Positions 49,891 through 61,000 of a stretch of DNA of 64,000 nt are shown here, in pieces. Each line of letters opens with the position of its first letter. Position 1 is the stretch's first letter. Source of the DNA: Xanthomarina maritima. Its GTDB lineage: Bacteria; Bacteroidota; Bacteroidia; Flavobacteriales; Flavobacteriaceae. The DNA lies in NCBI RefSeq assembly GCF_008084905.1, contig NZ_VSFC01000002.1, positions 143,077 through 207,076 on the forward strand, given 5' to 3'. The notes beneath the pieces are model-generated. The model made no database searches. It saw nothing but the letters and a program-made list of their open reading frames with translations, and was not told the origin of the DNA. The position numbers and the translations under genes are program-made.

Positions 49891-50709
49891 TTAATCTAGA
49901 TAATAAATATATCCAAAATTCAACCAAAGTAACCAATCATTATACTTATTAGATTCTAACTGATGATTAAAACCATCAATCCAGTCACTTCCATAATATT
50001 GCCATCTCATATCAAGCATTAAATCAGAAAGAGGGGTCAGTTTATATCTAACACCAACACTTGTCACAAGAGACCAAGTACTTCCTCCATCTAAATTTAT
50101 TGGATACTCTCTTTGTTCTCCTAAAGGCACATTAGGCAAAAAAGCATCATCTTCATACCAATAAGAATAAATATTATTTTCATTTAATACATCACCTAAA
50201 GTAGAACTAGAATCAGGATTATATGCCGTATAGTGTATTCCTAAACTTATAAAAGGTGCAAAACGATAGCTAAATGCTTGAAAAGAACGAATACTTAAAG
50301 GAAAGTATTCTAATTGCATACCAATATCAAAATTATTTGCTTCACCAGTATGAGCTCTTAATTTTGCTGCATTTACAGAAGTTCCCTGTGCCCATTGTCC
50401 ATGATGGTCAAGCTTTGTTTTGTTGTAAGATATTTCACTTCTTAATTTAAAGTGATCATTAAAATAAGTGTCCGTAGAATAACAATTACAATCTGCTCGA
50501 TATGCAAAATTTATATAATGAATAAGACCAATACCAAATCCTGAGTTTCCATAATTAGTGCCTTCATCATGACGAACACCATAATCAGAACGAAACTGTA
50601 CAGGACCTACAATAACACCAACCTCATGCGAAAAACCAAGTTGAGAAAAACTTGTTTGAGGCATAATAAGTAGGAAAATAATTACGATAAATTGTTTCAA
50701 ATTGAACAT
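49891..50709 (-). CDS. THC0290_0291-family outer-membrane beta-barrel-like protein
   Basis: A 272-residue exported protein with a signal peptide (FIVIIFLLIMPQTSFSQ). SHEVGVIVGPVQFRSDYGVR, GNSGFGIGLIHYINFAYRAD and the repeated amphipathic strands later (FAPFISLGIHYTAYN, TSVGVRYKLTPLSDLMLDMR) suggest an outer-membrane beta-barrel. The start MFNLKQFIVI at 50709 is chosen over the upstream TTG at 50772. I recognise the SDYG...NSGFGIGLIHY pattern from the family named THC0290_0291, often found near gdhA in flavobacteria. Its function is unknown. Confidence 0.8.
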   Translation of the reverse strand: MFNLKQFIVIIFLLIMPQTSFSQLGFSHEVGVIVGPVQFRSDYGVRHDEGTNYGNSGFGIGLIHYINFAYRADCNCYSTDTYFNDHFKLRSEISYNKTKLDHHGQWAQGTSVNAAKLRAHTGEANNFDIGMQLEYFPLSIRSFQAFSYRFAPFISLGIHYTAYNPDSSSTLGDVLNENNIYSYWYEDDAFLPNVPLGEQREYPINLDGGSTWSLVTSVGVRYKLTPLSDLMLDMRWQYYGSDWIDGFNHQLESNKYNDWLLWLNFGYIYYLD

Positions 50710-50894
50710 AAAATCTTTCAATAAATAGAATATATCATTAAACAAATATATAAATATCCGACAAACCAACAAATAAATCGGGTAAATGTCGATTTGTTTG
50801 AGGCTCAGTATATAAAACGGTTAAATCTAATAATTTATTCTTCAAATAACATTGTGAAAAATAAAAAAATAATATATAATTTTTAAAGTTAATG

Positions 50895-50902
50895 TATATT
50901 TG
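50895..50902 (+). promoter_or_regulatory. Putative -7 promoter element of gdhA
   Basis: TATATTTG, followed by CC, fits TAnnTTTG and is 44 bases before the gdhA ATG. A TTG at the expected -33 position was not found. Confidence 0.4.
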
Positions 50903-50946
50903 CCTTTAGAAATAAAAATACGACATCACAATTAAAAATAAATTAA

Positions 50947-52290
<1,344 letters not shown>

Positions 52291-52305
52291 TTTGTATTTA
52301 AAAAA

Positions 52306-52339
52306 TAAAAAAAGCTTCCAATTAGGAAGCTTTTTTTAT
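52306..52339 (+). terminator. Rho-independent terminator of gdhA
   Basis: AAAAAAGCTTCC / GGAAGCTTTTTT is a perfect 12-base stem around an AATTA loop with a following T tract. Confidence 0.92.
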
Positions 52340-52405
52340 TCAAAATATATGTTTTATAAATAAAGCTCGTTATATATAGATATATTCGAAAGGTTAAAAG
52401 ATAGT

Positions 52406-54748
52406 ATGAAAAAAAGAATCTTCTTATTGTTTATTATATTTTCATCAATAAATTCTATTGCTCAAGATTATTCAGCACTTTGGAAAGGATATTTTTCTTA
52501 TTTAAATGTTAGAGATGTTTCACAAGGTAATGGCAAAATTTATGTAGCTGCTGAAAATGCTATTTTCACTTATGAAGTAAACTCTAATGAAATTGAAACC
52601 ATAACAACAATTAATGGATTGTCTGGTGAACAAATTTCAACCATACATTATAGTGAAGCTTATGAAATGTTAATTATAGGGTATGATAATGGATTAATTG
52701 AAATCGCATTAGAAAACGATGAAAATATTTTAACCGTAGTAGATATTTTAGATAAACCAACCATTCCACCTAATAATAAAAAAATTAATCATTTTTTAGA
52801 ATATAACGAGTTTGTATATATCTCAACAGATTATGGTATTTCTGTTTACGATATGTCAAGACTAGAATTTGGTGACACCTATTTTATAGGCAATGGTGGT
52901 TCGCAAATAATAATCAATCAAACTACTATTTCAGGAGATTATATTTATGCAGCGTGCTATAATGAAGGAGGATTAAAAAGAGCTCTTATTTCGAGCCCAG
53001 ATTTAATAGATTATCAACAATGGGATTCTTTTGGAGGAATAGAAAACTTTATGGGTATAGTATCAACCCAAAATGGGAAGGTTTATACTATCAGATCAGA
53101 TAGAAGAGTATATGAGGTGATTGGTACTAATCTAAATTTTATACTAAGAATTCCTAATAGCGCTGTATTAGATTTTAGAGAAATAGATAATAAATTATTA
53201 GTAACGAATAAGTTAAATTCCTATTTATTTAATGATGATTTTGTAGAAGAAACCGTTATTTCAATTCCATTAGATTATCCTACACAATTTACAGTTACTA
53301 CTATCGAAGAAGAATATTTGTATATAGGAACCGAAAACTATGGCATATTAAAAATAGCCTCCCTTAATCAAACAGACGCAACCGAAATTCATCCAGATGG
53401 ACCTTTATTAAACAGTCCTTTTGCAATTCAATCCATACCAAATAATCTTTGGGTAACTTATGGAGATTATACTTTAACTTATAGCCCATCTCCTAAAAAA
53501 AGTAGAGGCTTTAGCCACCTTGTTGATGAAGCATGGACTAATGTCCCTTTTGATAGTGTTCTTGGTGCTAATAACTTAAATAAAATTGCAGTGAATCCTT
53601 TTAATAATCAGCAAGTATTTATTAGTTCCTTTTTAAACGGTCTTTTGGAAGTAAATAATGATTCACCAACTATATTGTATGACGAAACCAATAGCGCCTT
53701 AAGTTCTCTTTCTACAACTTCGAGTAATGTTAGAGTAAGCGCTTCGGTTTTTGACATAAATGGTGTATTGTGGACTATGACAGGTAGGGTAGCTAAGCCA
53801 TTGGTTTCTTACGATCCCAATTCGGATCAATGGCAAAATTTCGATTTTACTAGTTTAATTCCAGATCCATTTAATGGAGAATGGGGTTACAGTGATATTA
53901 AAATAGATAATAATGGAACTAAATGGATTGGTGGATATAACTATGGGTTAATAGGTTTTAATAATAATAATGGTATTCAAATAAATAATATAAGTACTGA
54001 AGAACAAAACATGCCCTCATCTTTTGTGTCATCAATAGCAATTGATAAAAGAAATCAAATCTGGATTGGAACCATTCAAGGATTACGCGTTTTATATAAT
54101 ACTTCAGATTTTTTCACAAACCCTTCTATAGAAGCAAGTTCAATTATTATCTTGGATGATGGTGTTCCTCAAGAATTATTATTCCAAACTTTTGTGGCAG
54201 ATATAGAGGTTGATGGATCCAATAATAAATGGATTGCAACAATTGGTGCTGGATTATATTATTTTTCTTCAGATGGCCAAGAAACCATTTTTCATTTCAC
54301 AAAAAATAACTCACCATTACCATCAAATAATGTAGTCGATGTGGCATTAGATCAAGCAAATGGAATTGTTTATATTGCTACAGATAAAGGACTTGTTTCT
54401 TATGGTTCTGGTGGCTCTCAAACAGAAGAAACTCTAGAAAATGCATTTATTTTTCCTAATCCTGTAAGACCAACTTTTGATATTAATAACAAAAAAGTGA
54501 AAATTAGAGGTATAACTGACAATATGAATATTAAAATAACGGATATTGAAGGTAATCTTGTTGCAGAAGCTCAATCTAATACAAACTTGCGTTATCAAGG
54601 ATATAATCTAGAAATTGATGGTGGTACTGCTTATTGGAATGGAAAAAATTTAGGGAACAATACCGTAGCTTCTGGTGTGTATTTAATTATGCTAAATGAT
54701 TTAGATAGTTTCGAAACCAAGGTTATAAAATTATTGGTAGTCAGGTAA
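52406..54748 (+). CDS. porZ: Type IX secretion system surface protein PorZ
   Basis: A 780-residue exported protein: signal (FLLFIIFSSINSIAQ), then two beta-propellers. The first starts DYSALWKGYFSYLNVRDVSQ and has GNGKIYVAAENAIFTYEV and SEAYEMLIIGYDNGLIEIAL; the second contains the Reg_prop-type repeats WSDIKIDNNGTKWIGGYNYG and SSIAIDKRNQIWIGTIQGLR. The end, from ~670, is a CTD-like domain (AFIFPNPVRPTF ... GGTAYWNGKNLGNNTVASGV). PorZ in Porphyromonas acts at the cell surface with PorU and PorV to attach A-LPS to T9SS cargo. The first block is distinctive. It overlaps recO by one base. Confidence 0.9.
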   Translation: MKKRIFLLFIIFSSINSIAQDYSALWKGYFSYLNVRDVSQGNGKIYVAAENAIFTYEVNSNEIETITTINGLSGEQISTIHYSEAYEMLIIGYDNGLIEIALENDENILTVVDILDKPTIPPNNKKINHFLEYNEFVYISTDYGISVYDMSRLEFGDTYFIGNGGSQIIINQTTISGDYIYAACYNEGGLKRALISSPDLIDYQQWDSFGGIENFMGIVSTQNGKVYTIRSDRRVYEVIGTNLNFILRIPNSAVLDFREIDNKLLVTNKLNSYLFNDDFVEETVISIPLDYPTQFTVTTIEEEYLYIGTENYGILKIASLNQTDATEIHPDGPLLNSPFAIQSIPNNLWVTYGDYTLTYSPSPKKSRGFSHLVDEAWTNVPFDSVLGANNLNKIAVNPFNNQQVFISSFLNGLLEVNNDSPTILYDETNSALSSLSTTSSNVRVSASVFDINGVLWTMTGRVAKPLVSYDPNSDQWQNFDFTSLIPDPFNGEWGYSDIKIDNNGTKWIGGYNYGLIGFNNNNGIQINNISTEEQNMPSSFVSSIAIDKRNQIWIGTIQGLRVLYNTSDFFTNPSIEASSIIILDDGVPQELLFQTFVADIEVDGSNNKWIATIGAGLYYFSSDGQETIFHFTKNNSPLPSNNVVDVALDQANGIVYIATDKGLVSYGSGGSQTEETLENAFIFPNPVRPTFDINNKKVKIRGITDNMNIKITDIEGNLVAEAQSNTNLRYQGYNLEIDGGTAYWNGKNLGNNTVASGVYLIMLNDLDSFETKVIKLLVVR

Positions 54749-55470
54749 TGTTAACAACTACAAATGCCATTGTTTTATCTAAAATTAAATACAGGGATAA
54801 CGACCTTATCATTAAGTGTTATACTCAAAAATTTGGCCTTGTTAGCTATATCATAAGAAACGCTTCCTCTGCAAAAAAAGGAAATTCTAAAACGGCTTAT
54901 TTCCAATTACTATCCCAATTACAATTAGTCACTTTACATAAACAAAATAGGTCTCTACAAGACATTAAAGAAATAAAATCAAACTATCTATACAGTAGTT
55001 TGCAAACACATGTAATCAAAAATTCCATCGTTTTCTTTTTAGCTGAAGTATTATCAAGCACACTAAAAGAAGAAGAACCAAATGGATATGTATATGCTTA
55101 CCTGGAAACAACCCTTCAATGGCTTGACACACATGACGAATATTCAAACTTTCATTTGTTGTTTTTATTAAAATTAACCAAACATTTAGGTTTTTATCCA
55201 GAAATGGCAAAAAACCAAGAACTTTATTTTAATTTAAATGAAGGAAGATTCGAAAATAATAAGACTAATATATATACTGTTTCAGGTGAAAATATTATTC
55301 TTTTAAAACGTCTTTTAGGCACAAATTTTGATGAATTAAATTCAATTAAAATAAACTCAAAACAAAGGCAGTCTTTTTTAAAAATGATGCTTTTATATTT
55401 TGAATTGCATTTAGATGGGTTTAAAAAACCTCAATCTATGCAAATTTTTAATCAAGTGTTTAACACATAG
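54748..55470 (+). CDS. recO: DNA repair protein RecO
   Basis: A 240-residue protein with an N-terminal OB fold (TNAIVLSKIKYRDNDLIIKC then YTQKFGLVSYIIRNASSAKK) and a helical C-terminal domain. RecO loads RecA with RecR on SSB-coated single-strand DNA and anneals strands. A zinc finger is not visible, as is usual for the Bacteroidota members. It starts within the stop of porZ and is followed 17 bases later by the TonB-dependent receptor gene. Length normal. Confidence 0.93.
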   Translation: MLTTTNAIVLSKIKYRDNDLIIKCYTQKFGLVSYIIRNASSAKKGNSKTAYFQLLSQLQLVTLHKQNRSLQDIKEIKSNYLYSSLQTHVIKNSIVFFLAEVLSSTLKEEEPNGYVYAYLETTLQWLDTHDEYSNFHLLFLLKLTKHLGFYPEMAKNQELYFNLNEGRFENNKTNIYTVSGENIILLKRLLGTNFDELNSIKINSKQRQSFLKMMLLYFELHLDGFKKPQSMQIFNQVFNT

Positions 55471-55487
55471 CTATTTAACCAACTAAA

Positions 55488-57905
55488 ATGAAATTTATAA
55501 TATCATTTCTTGTTTGGGTTTTTTTTGTTGTCACTATTCAAGCTCAAGAAATTCAAATTTTAGAACAAGAATCTAGACAACCAATTCCTGGTGTTTCAAT
55601 TTATAATTCTTCTAAAAACAAATCCGTAATTTCAGATTTTGATGGTAAAGCATTTTTAGATAGTTTTTCAGAATTTGAAACTATTTATTTTGAAAATTTT
55701 CTGCATGTAAAATTACAAACCAATAAAAATCTAATTATAGCAAATAACCATACGGTTATATTAGAAGCAAAAGTCGAAGGACTTGATGAGATTGTAATTT
55801 CTGCTTCAAAATTTGAACAAAGTAAAAGAGATATTCCTCAAAAAATAATAAGTATTGATGCTAAAAAAATTCAATTAGTAAATCCACAAACAAGTGCCGA
55901 TTTATTAGAAAGCACAGGAAATGTCTATATACAAAAAAGTCAACTTGGTGGTGGAAGCCCAATGATTAGAGGGTTTTCAACAAACAGACTCCTTCTTACA
56001 GTAGATGGAGTAAGGATGAATAATGCCATTTTTAGAAGTGGCAATCTTCAAAATGTTATATCTATTGACCCTTTTACAATTCAAAATACCGAAATTACAT
56101 TAGGAGCTGGCTCTGTGGTTTATGGAAGTGATGCCATAGGTGGTGTTATGAGTTTTTACACCAAAAAACCTCAGCTTTCATATTCAGACGAAACCTATTT
56201 TAAAGCCAATGCTGTTGCTAGATATGCAACAGCAAATAATGAAAAAACTGGCCATTTAGATTTTAATTTCGGTTTAAAAAAATGGGCTTTTTTGAGTAAT
56301 ATAAGCTATTCCGATTTCGATGATCTACGAATGGGAAGTCATGGTCCAGACGATTATTTAAGACCTGAATATGTTGTTACTAACAATGGTGTGGATGAAA
56401 CGCTAGATAATAACAATCCTGAAATTCAAGTACCAACAGGATATAGCCAAATTAATTTTTTGCAAAAAGTACGTTACGAACCTAAAAACAATTTAAGTTT
56501 CGATCTAGGTCTGTTCTACACCACTACTTCCGATTATTCTAGATACGATAGATTAATAAGATATCGTGGTGATGAGTTGCGCTCTGCTGAATGGTATTAT
56601 GGACCTCAACAATGGTTTATGGCAAATTTTCAAATGACCAAATTAAGCAGTCGCTCTAATTTATATAATAAAGTACAATCCACACTTGCTTACCAAAATT
56701 TTAAAGAAAGTAGAAACGATAGAGACTATCAATCAACTATAAAAAACATTAGAAAAGAAGCAGTAGATGCTTTTTCATTTAATGCCGATTTCGAAAAATT
56801 ATTGTCGCCTAAAACCGAATTGTTTTACGGAGCCGAATATGTCTATAACAAAATAACCTCTACTGGAAAAGAATTAGATATTGATATGGATATAGCCATT
56901 CCAACGGTTTCAAGATATCCAAATGGTTCCAATTGGCAATCCATGGCAGCATATACCAATTTAAAATTCAAACCAAGCGAGAAATTCGTGCTTCAATCTG
57001 GCGTGCGTTATAACCATATTTTTATGCATGCAGATTTTACTGAAAACAACCAATACCTAAATTTACCATATAATGAAACCAATTTAAATTTTGGAGCTTT
57101 AACTGGAGCTGCTGGAATAAGCTGGCTCCCTAACGATATCATTCAATGGAAATTAAATATATCTACGGCTTTTAGAGCACCTAATATAGACGATGTTGGA
57201 AAGGTATTCGATTCTGAACCAGGCTCTGTAGTTGTGCCAAATCCAGATTTAAAAGCTGAATATGCTTATGGTGCTGAGTTAGGATTAACCTTAAATTTTA
57301 ATAACCTTTTAATTTTAGATTTAGCAACCTATTATACTTATTTAGATAAGGCCTTAGTGAGAACAGATTATAATTTAAATGGTGAAGCCGAAATTATCTA
57401 CGATGGAGAACTCAGTAATGTACAGGCCATTCAAAATGCAGCGAGTGCTGATGTTTATGGTTTTGAAGTTGGTGTTAGAATTAATTTTTCAAAACAATTT
57501 AGATTAACATCTCAATATAATATTATTGGTGGAACAGAAGAAGACGAACAAGGTGAAAAAATTCCTGTTAGACATGTAACACCTTATTTTGGTAATACAC
57601 ATGTTGTTTGGCAAAACAAGAAGTTTTTAATTGATACTTTTGCAGAATATAATAATGAGTTGTCTTATAATCAAATGGCTCCTTCAGAAAGAGAAAAAGA
57701 TTATATCTATGCCTTAGACGAAAATGGAGATCCATATGCGCCTTCTTGGTACACGCTTAATTTAAGAACTCAATACCAAATTACTAAGACTGCAACTGTA
57801 GTAGCTAGTTTAGAAAATATTACAGACCAACGCTATAAAACATATTCCTCTGGAATTGCCTCTCCAGGAAGAAACTTTATTATTTCTTTAATTTATAGTT
57901 TATAG
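55488..57905 (+). CDS. TonB-dependent outer-membrane receptor
   Basis: An 805-residue outer-membrane receptor. Signal peptide (FLVWVFFVVTIQAQ); residues ~20-90 form a carboxypeptidase-D-regulatory-like domain (PIPGVSIYNSSKNKSVIS); the plug domain (VNPQTSADLLESTGNVYIQK, GGGSPMIRGFSTNRLLLTVD, GSVVYGSDAIGGVMSFYTKK) and the C-terminal beta-barrel (VASLENITDQRYKTYSSGIA then PGRNFIISLIY) follow. The GGGSPMIRGFSTNRLLLTVD plug is typical of heme/hemoglobin-type or ferric siderophore receptors. The ligand is unknown. It lies downstream of recO. Confidence 0.9.
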   Translation: MKFIISFLVWVFFVVTIQAQEIQILEQESRQPIPGVSIYNSSKNKSVISDFDGKAFLDSFSEFETIYFENFLHVKLQTNKNLIIANNHTVILEAKVEGLDEIVISASKFEQSKRDIPQKIISIDAKKIQLVNPQTSADLLESTGNVYIQKSQLGGGSPMIRGFSTNRLLLTVDGVRMNNAIFRSGNLQNVISIDPFTIQNTEITLGAGSVVYGSDAIGGVMSFYTKKPQLSYSDETYFKANAVARYATANNEKTGHLDFNFGLKKWAFLSNISYSDFDDLRMGSHGPDDYLRPEYVVTNNGVDETLDNNNPEIQVPTGYSQINFLQKVRYEPKNNLSFDLGLFYTTTSDYSRYDRLIRYRGDELRSAEWYYGPQQWFMANFQMTKLSSRSNLYNKVQSTLAYQNFKESRNDRDYQSTIKNIRKEAVDAFSFNADFEKLLSPKTELFYGAEYVYNKITSTGKELDIDMDIAIPTVSRYPNGSNWQSMAAYTNLKFKPSEKFVLQSGVRYNHIFMHADFTENNQYLNLPYNETNLNFGALTGAAGISWLPNDIIQWKLNISTAFRAPNIDDVGKVFDSEPGSVVVPNPDLKAEYAYGAELGLTLNFNNLLILDLATYYTYLDKALVRTDYNLNGEAEIIYDGELSNVQAIQNAASADVYGFEVGVRINFSKQFRLTSQYNIIGGTEEDEQGEKIPVRHVTPYFGNTHVVWQNKKFLIDTFAEYNNELSYNQMAPSEREKDYIYALDENGDPYAPSWYTLNLRTQYQITKTATVVASLENITDQRYKTYSSGIASPGRNFIISLIYSL

Positions 57906-57925
57906 ATATATAATAAAGTAGAATC

Positions 57926-57963
57926 AAAAAGCCACTACAAAACAGGTTTTGTAGTGGCTTTTT
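57926..57963. terminator. Bidirectional terminator after TonB-dependent receptor
   Basis: AAAAAGCCACTACAAAAC / TTTTGTAGTGGCTTTTT is a near-perfect 17-base stem with a short loop. It lies between convergent genes. Confidence 0.92.
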
Positions 57964-57967
57964 CTGT

Positions 57968-57995
57968 CACATTGAGCTTGTCGAAGTGCTGCCAC
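57968..57995. repeat. Dispersed intergenic element, second copy of TGAGCTTGTCGAAG
   Basis: The 14-base TGAGCTTGTCGAAG at 57973-57986 is identical to 3942-3955. The preceding TCACAT replaces the 5' arm of the first copy, so the two copies share only the core. It directly follows the terminator stem. Confidence 0.55.
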
Positions 57996-58045
57996 AGTTT
58001 ACTAAATGTGCCATTAACTAAACTGCAAACAACTAAACAACAAAT

Positions 58046-61000
58046 TTACTTACGTTTTACAACTTTTTTAGTAAGCACTTGACCATTAGCTAAAGTTACT
58101 TTAGCAACATAAGTAGCTTGACTTAAGTTAGAAAGATTGTAAGTTTCAATAGAGCTTTGTCCATTTAGCTTGTAAATAGTTCTTCCTAAAAGATCGATTA
58201 ATTCTACCGTTTTTATTTCATACTGACTAGGAACCTTAAACTGTACTTCTCCATTTTGTAACTCAATAATGGTTAAATTAGTTACAGAAAGTGCTTCTTC
58301 GTTTATAGATAAGAAAGAATCTCTAAAGACAATTTCAAAACGCTCGTTAAATTCACCAATTTCTGAAGTGAACGTATAATCGCTAGCACTTAAATCATGA
58401 ATGACATTCAATAATTTATCTTTAAGGTAAATAGTGTTTTCATTCATAAACTCACCTTCTAATTGAGCAATTGAAAACTTATATAATGTAGGTACAGTAA
58501 TTGTTGTATTAAAACCAATTGATATAATTTCGTCGAGGGTTAAACTTTCTGGAAACTTTCCTTGAATTGCAAATTTGCCATCTTCATTCTCAATAAGAGA
58601 ATAAAAGGTTGAGTATAGTCCAGTTGACATATTTCGTGGCACATCATAGCTCCAACTATCTTTAGAATTAGTAGCTCCATCAACATAAGCAATTAAGAGT
58701 TGACTGAAAACACCATTGTCTGATGTAAGGTTAACCCAAAGTCTATTGGCTTGATCTCCTAATGTTTCGGTATCATTATTAGTTCTATAAAACACATCGT
58801 TACTTGTGCCATCTCTCATTCGCATATCATTGTTAAAAGTAATTGAATTAGTTGAAAGACCTTTTACAAAAAAACCTTGTCCCGAAGGAATAAAATCATT
58901 AGGAGGTGTACCGATGGCTCCTCCTGCAATATTCCCACTTCCTGCAGAGATTACTGCATAATCATTTTGATTAAAATTCAGAACTTCATTTCCAGGGTTG
59001 ATATCTTCTGGTGGAGCAGATTGTGACCAGAGAAACGCAGCACCATCTATAATGGTATTGTTTGAACCAAAGTTGAATAATAAGTTAAAATCTATAGCAG
59101 AAGGATATGGATTACCAATTAAATTCCAATCGTTATCTCCAAAATACCCATTTATTACAATACTTTTAGTAATATCTCCTGTATTAAAGTCACCTGTAAA
59201 TAGATTGGTATTATTATAAGGAAACCCTGGTGGAGAAGTAGCAGTTATTGCATATCCACGACCAGCCTCCATTGATCCTGTGGCTATCTGCCAATCATTA
59301 CCATTATCATCTATGTCATCTGGAACACCATTAGTTGTACCATCTGTATGTTGATCTAAATAGTTCGCCGTTTCAAAATAAAATCGTCTGTTACCTCTAG
59401 GATTAGGAAAAACGGCAGTAATATCTGCATTTACAACTGGTGAGCTCCAATAGGTATAATGATAATTATAACCATCATCAAAAAAGTTAGAAGTTTGCTT
59501 CGTGACATTTGCAGTCCCAGTACCATTGTTAGTAAATGTGCCAGCATTTGCACCGACACCATCCTGTACAAAAGCACCATGTGTTTGAACCGTAATGGTT
59601 CCGTTATTGACAACGTTGTTTACAACTCTTACATAATGAGAGTCGGTAACATTTAATGTGCGATTTACACCAGAGTTTATAATAAGTTGGCACGCATCGA
59701 TATTTCCATTTAACGTGGTATCATATAAGCCATCAATAACAGCAATAGTATATTCATCTGGAGCACCATTATCCCAAGCACCTGAAGTCCAAGTCGATGT
59801 GTTTAATTCAATTTTTATGGCCTCGCTAGCAGTATAACAACTACTACCTTCACTCACTTCACAATAGAATTGAAAATTCGTTTTAGAAAGTATATGGTCG
59901 ATAGATAAGGTACTTTGAGTAGTTGAATTAACTACCGTATAATCTCCTCCGGTACTTATAGAATTCCATACGTCATTAATACCATCATAATAATACCATT
60001 GAAACGTTAAATTATATGAATCTGTACCATAAATTCCTGTATATCCTTCAGTTGCACTAGCTGTAATTTCAAAGGTACTACAAGTAGTTGTTGGTACACT
60101 TAAAGATATTGAAGGTGTTCCACTTTCAAAATTAGGAGCTTGTCCTGCACCAACACAATATGGAGATGAAGGATAAATATCTGTAAAAGCCCAGTCTGCA
60201 GCATTATATGTAGCAACAGGTTTGTTAGTCGCACTTAAATCTCTTAGATAACGATATCCTACAAGATTTGCTGTATGTAACTGATCAATGGTTATATAGC
60301 TTCCTGAACCATTATTTTTTCTTAGTTCTACACCATCATTTGCATTGAAACCTATTAGTGCTGTCTCATATGGCGTTGGATAATCTGTACAGTTACTACC
60401 ATCTATCCAAATACGGTACACTTCTCCTGGAGCTAATGTTCCTGAAGGAGAATGCCATAAAGAATAAGGAAAACTAGCAGTATCCGTATAATCAGTGCTT
60501 CTGTAAAATCTATATTCACTTAAGTCTTTAGTTTCTAACGTTCCATTAAAAATGGTAATCATACCTCCATTTCCCCAAGCTCCACCTGAACCATCTATAT
60601 TTTGATCTTCATCAAATAATTCATAAATAAATAAATCCGTAGGAGGAGGCGTTATATTTGTCTGGCAGCTCAATTCTTGATCTATGACATCAAAAGGGAA
60701 AGCCGTATCACAAACAAGAGAATTGGTTTCAATAATAATGCTTCCATCAACAGCATTATTAGGGATTTGTATTATTATTTCATTAGCATTTTGTGAAATT
60801 GGTGTCAATGTTATTGAGTTAATGCTTACAGTTGCAGTTCCTAATTGACTTCCTGAAATAGTTACATAGGTTCCAATAGGTCCGGAAGACAAGTCTATAG
60901 TGGTTGTAATAGTGGGTGGTGTGCAAGGTGTACAATACACTTTAACATCATCTAGATACCAGCTATTAAATGTAGAGTTAAACCTAAAACGAACATTTGC

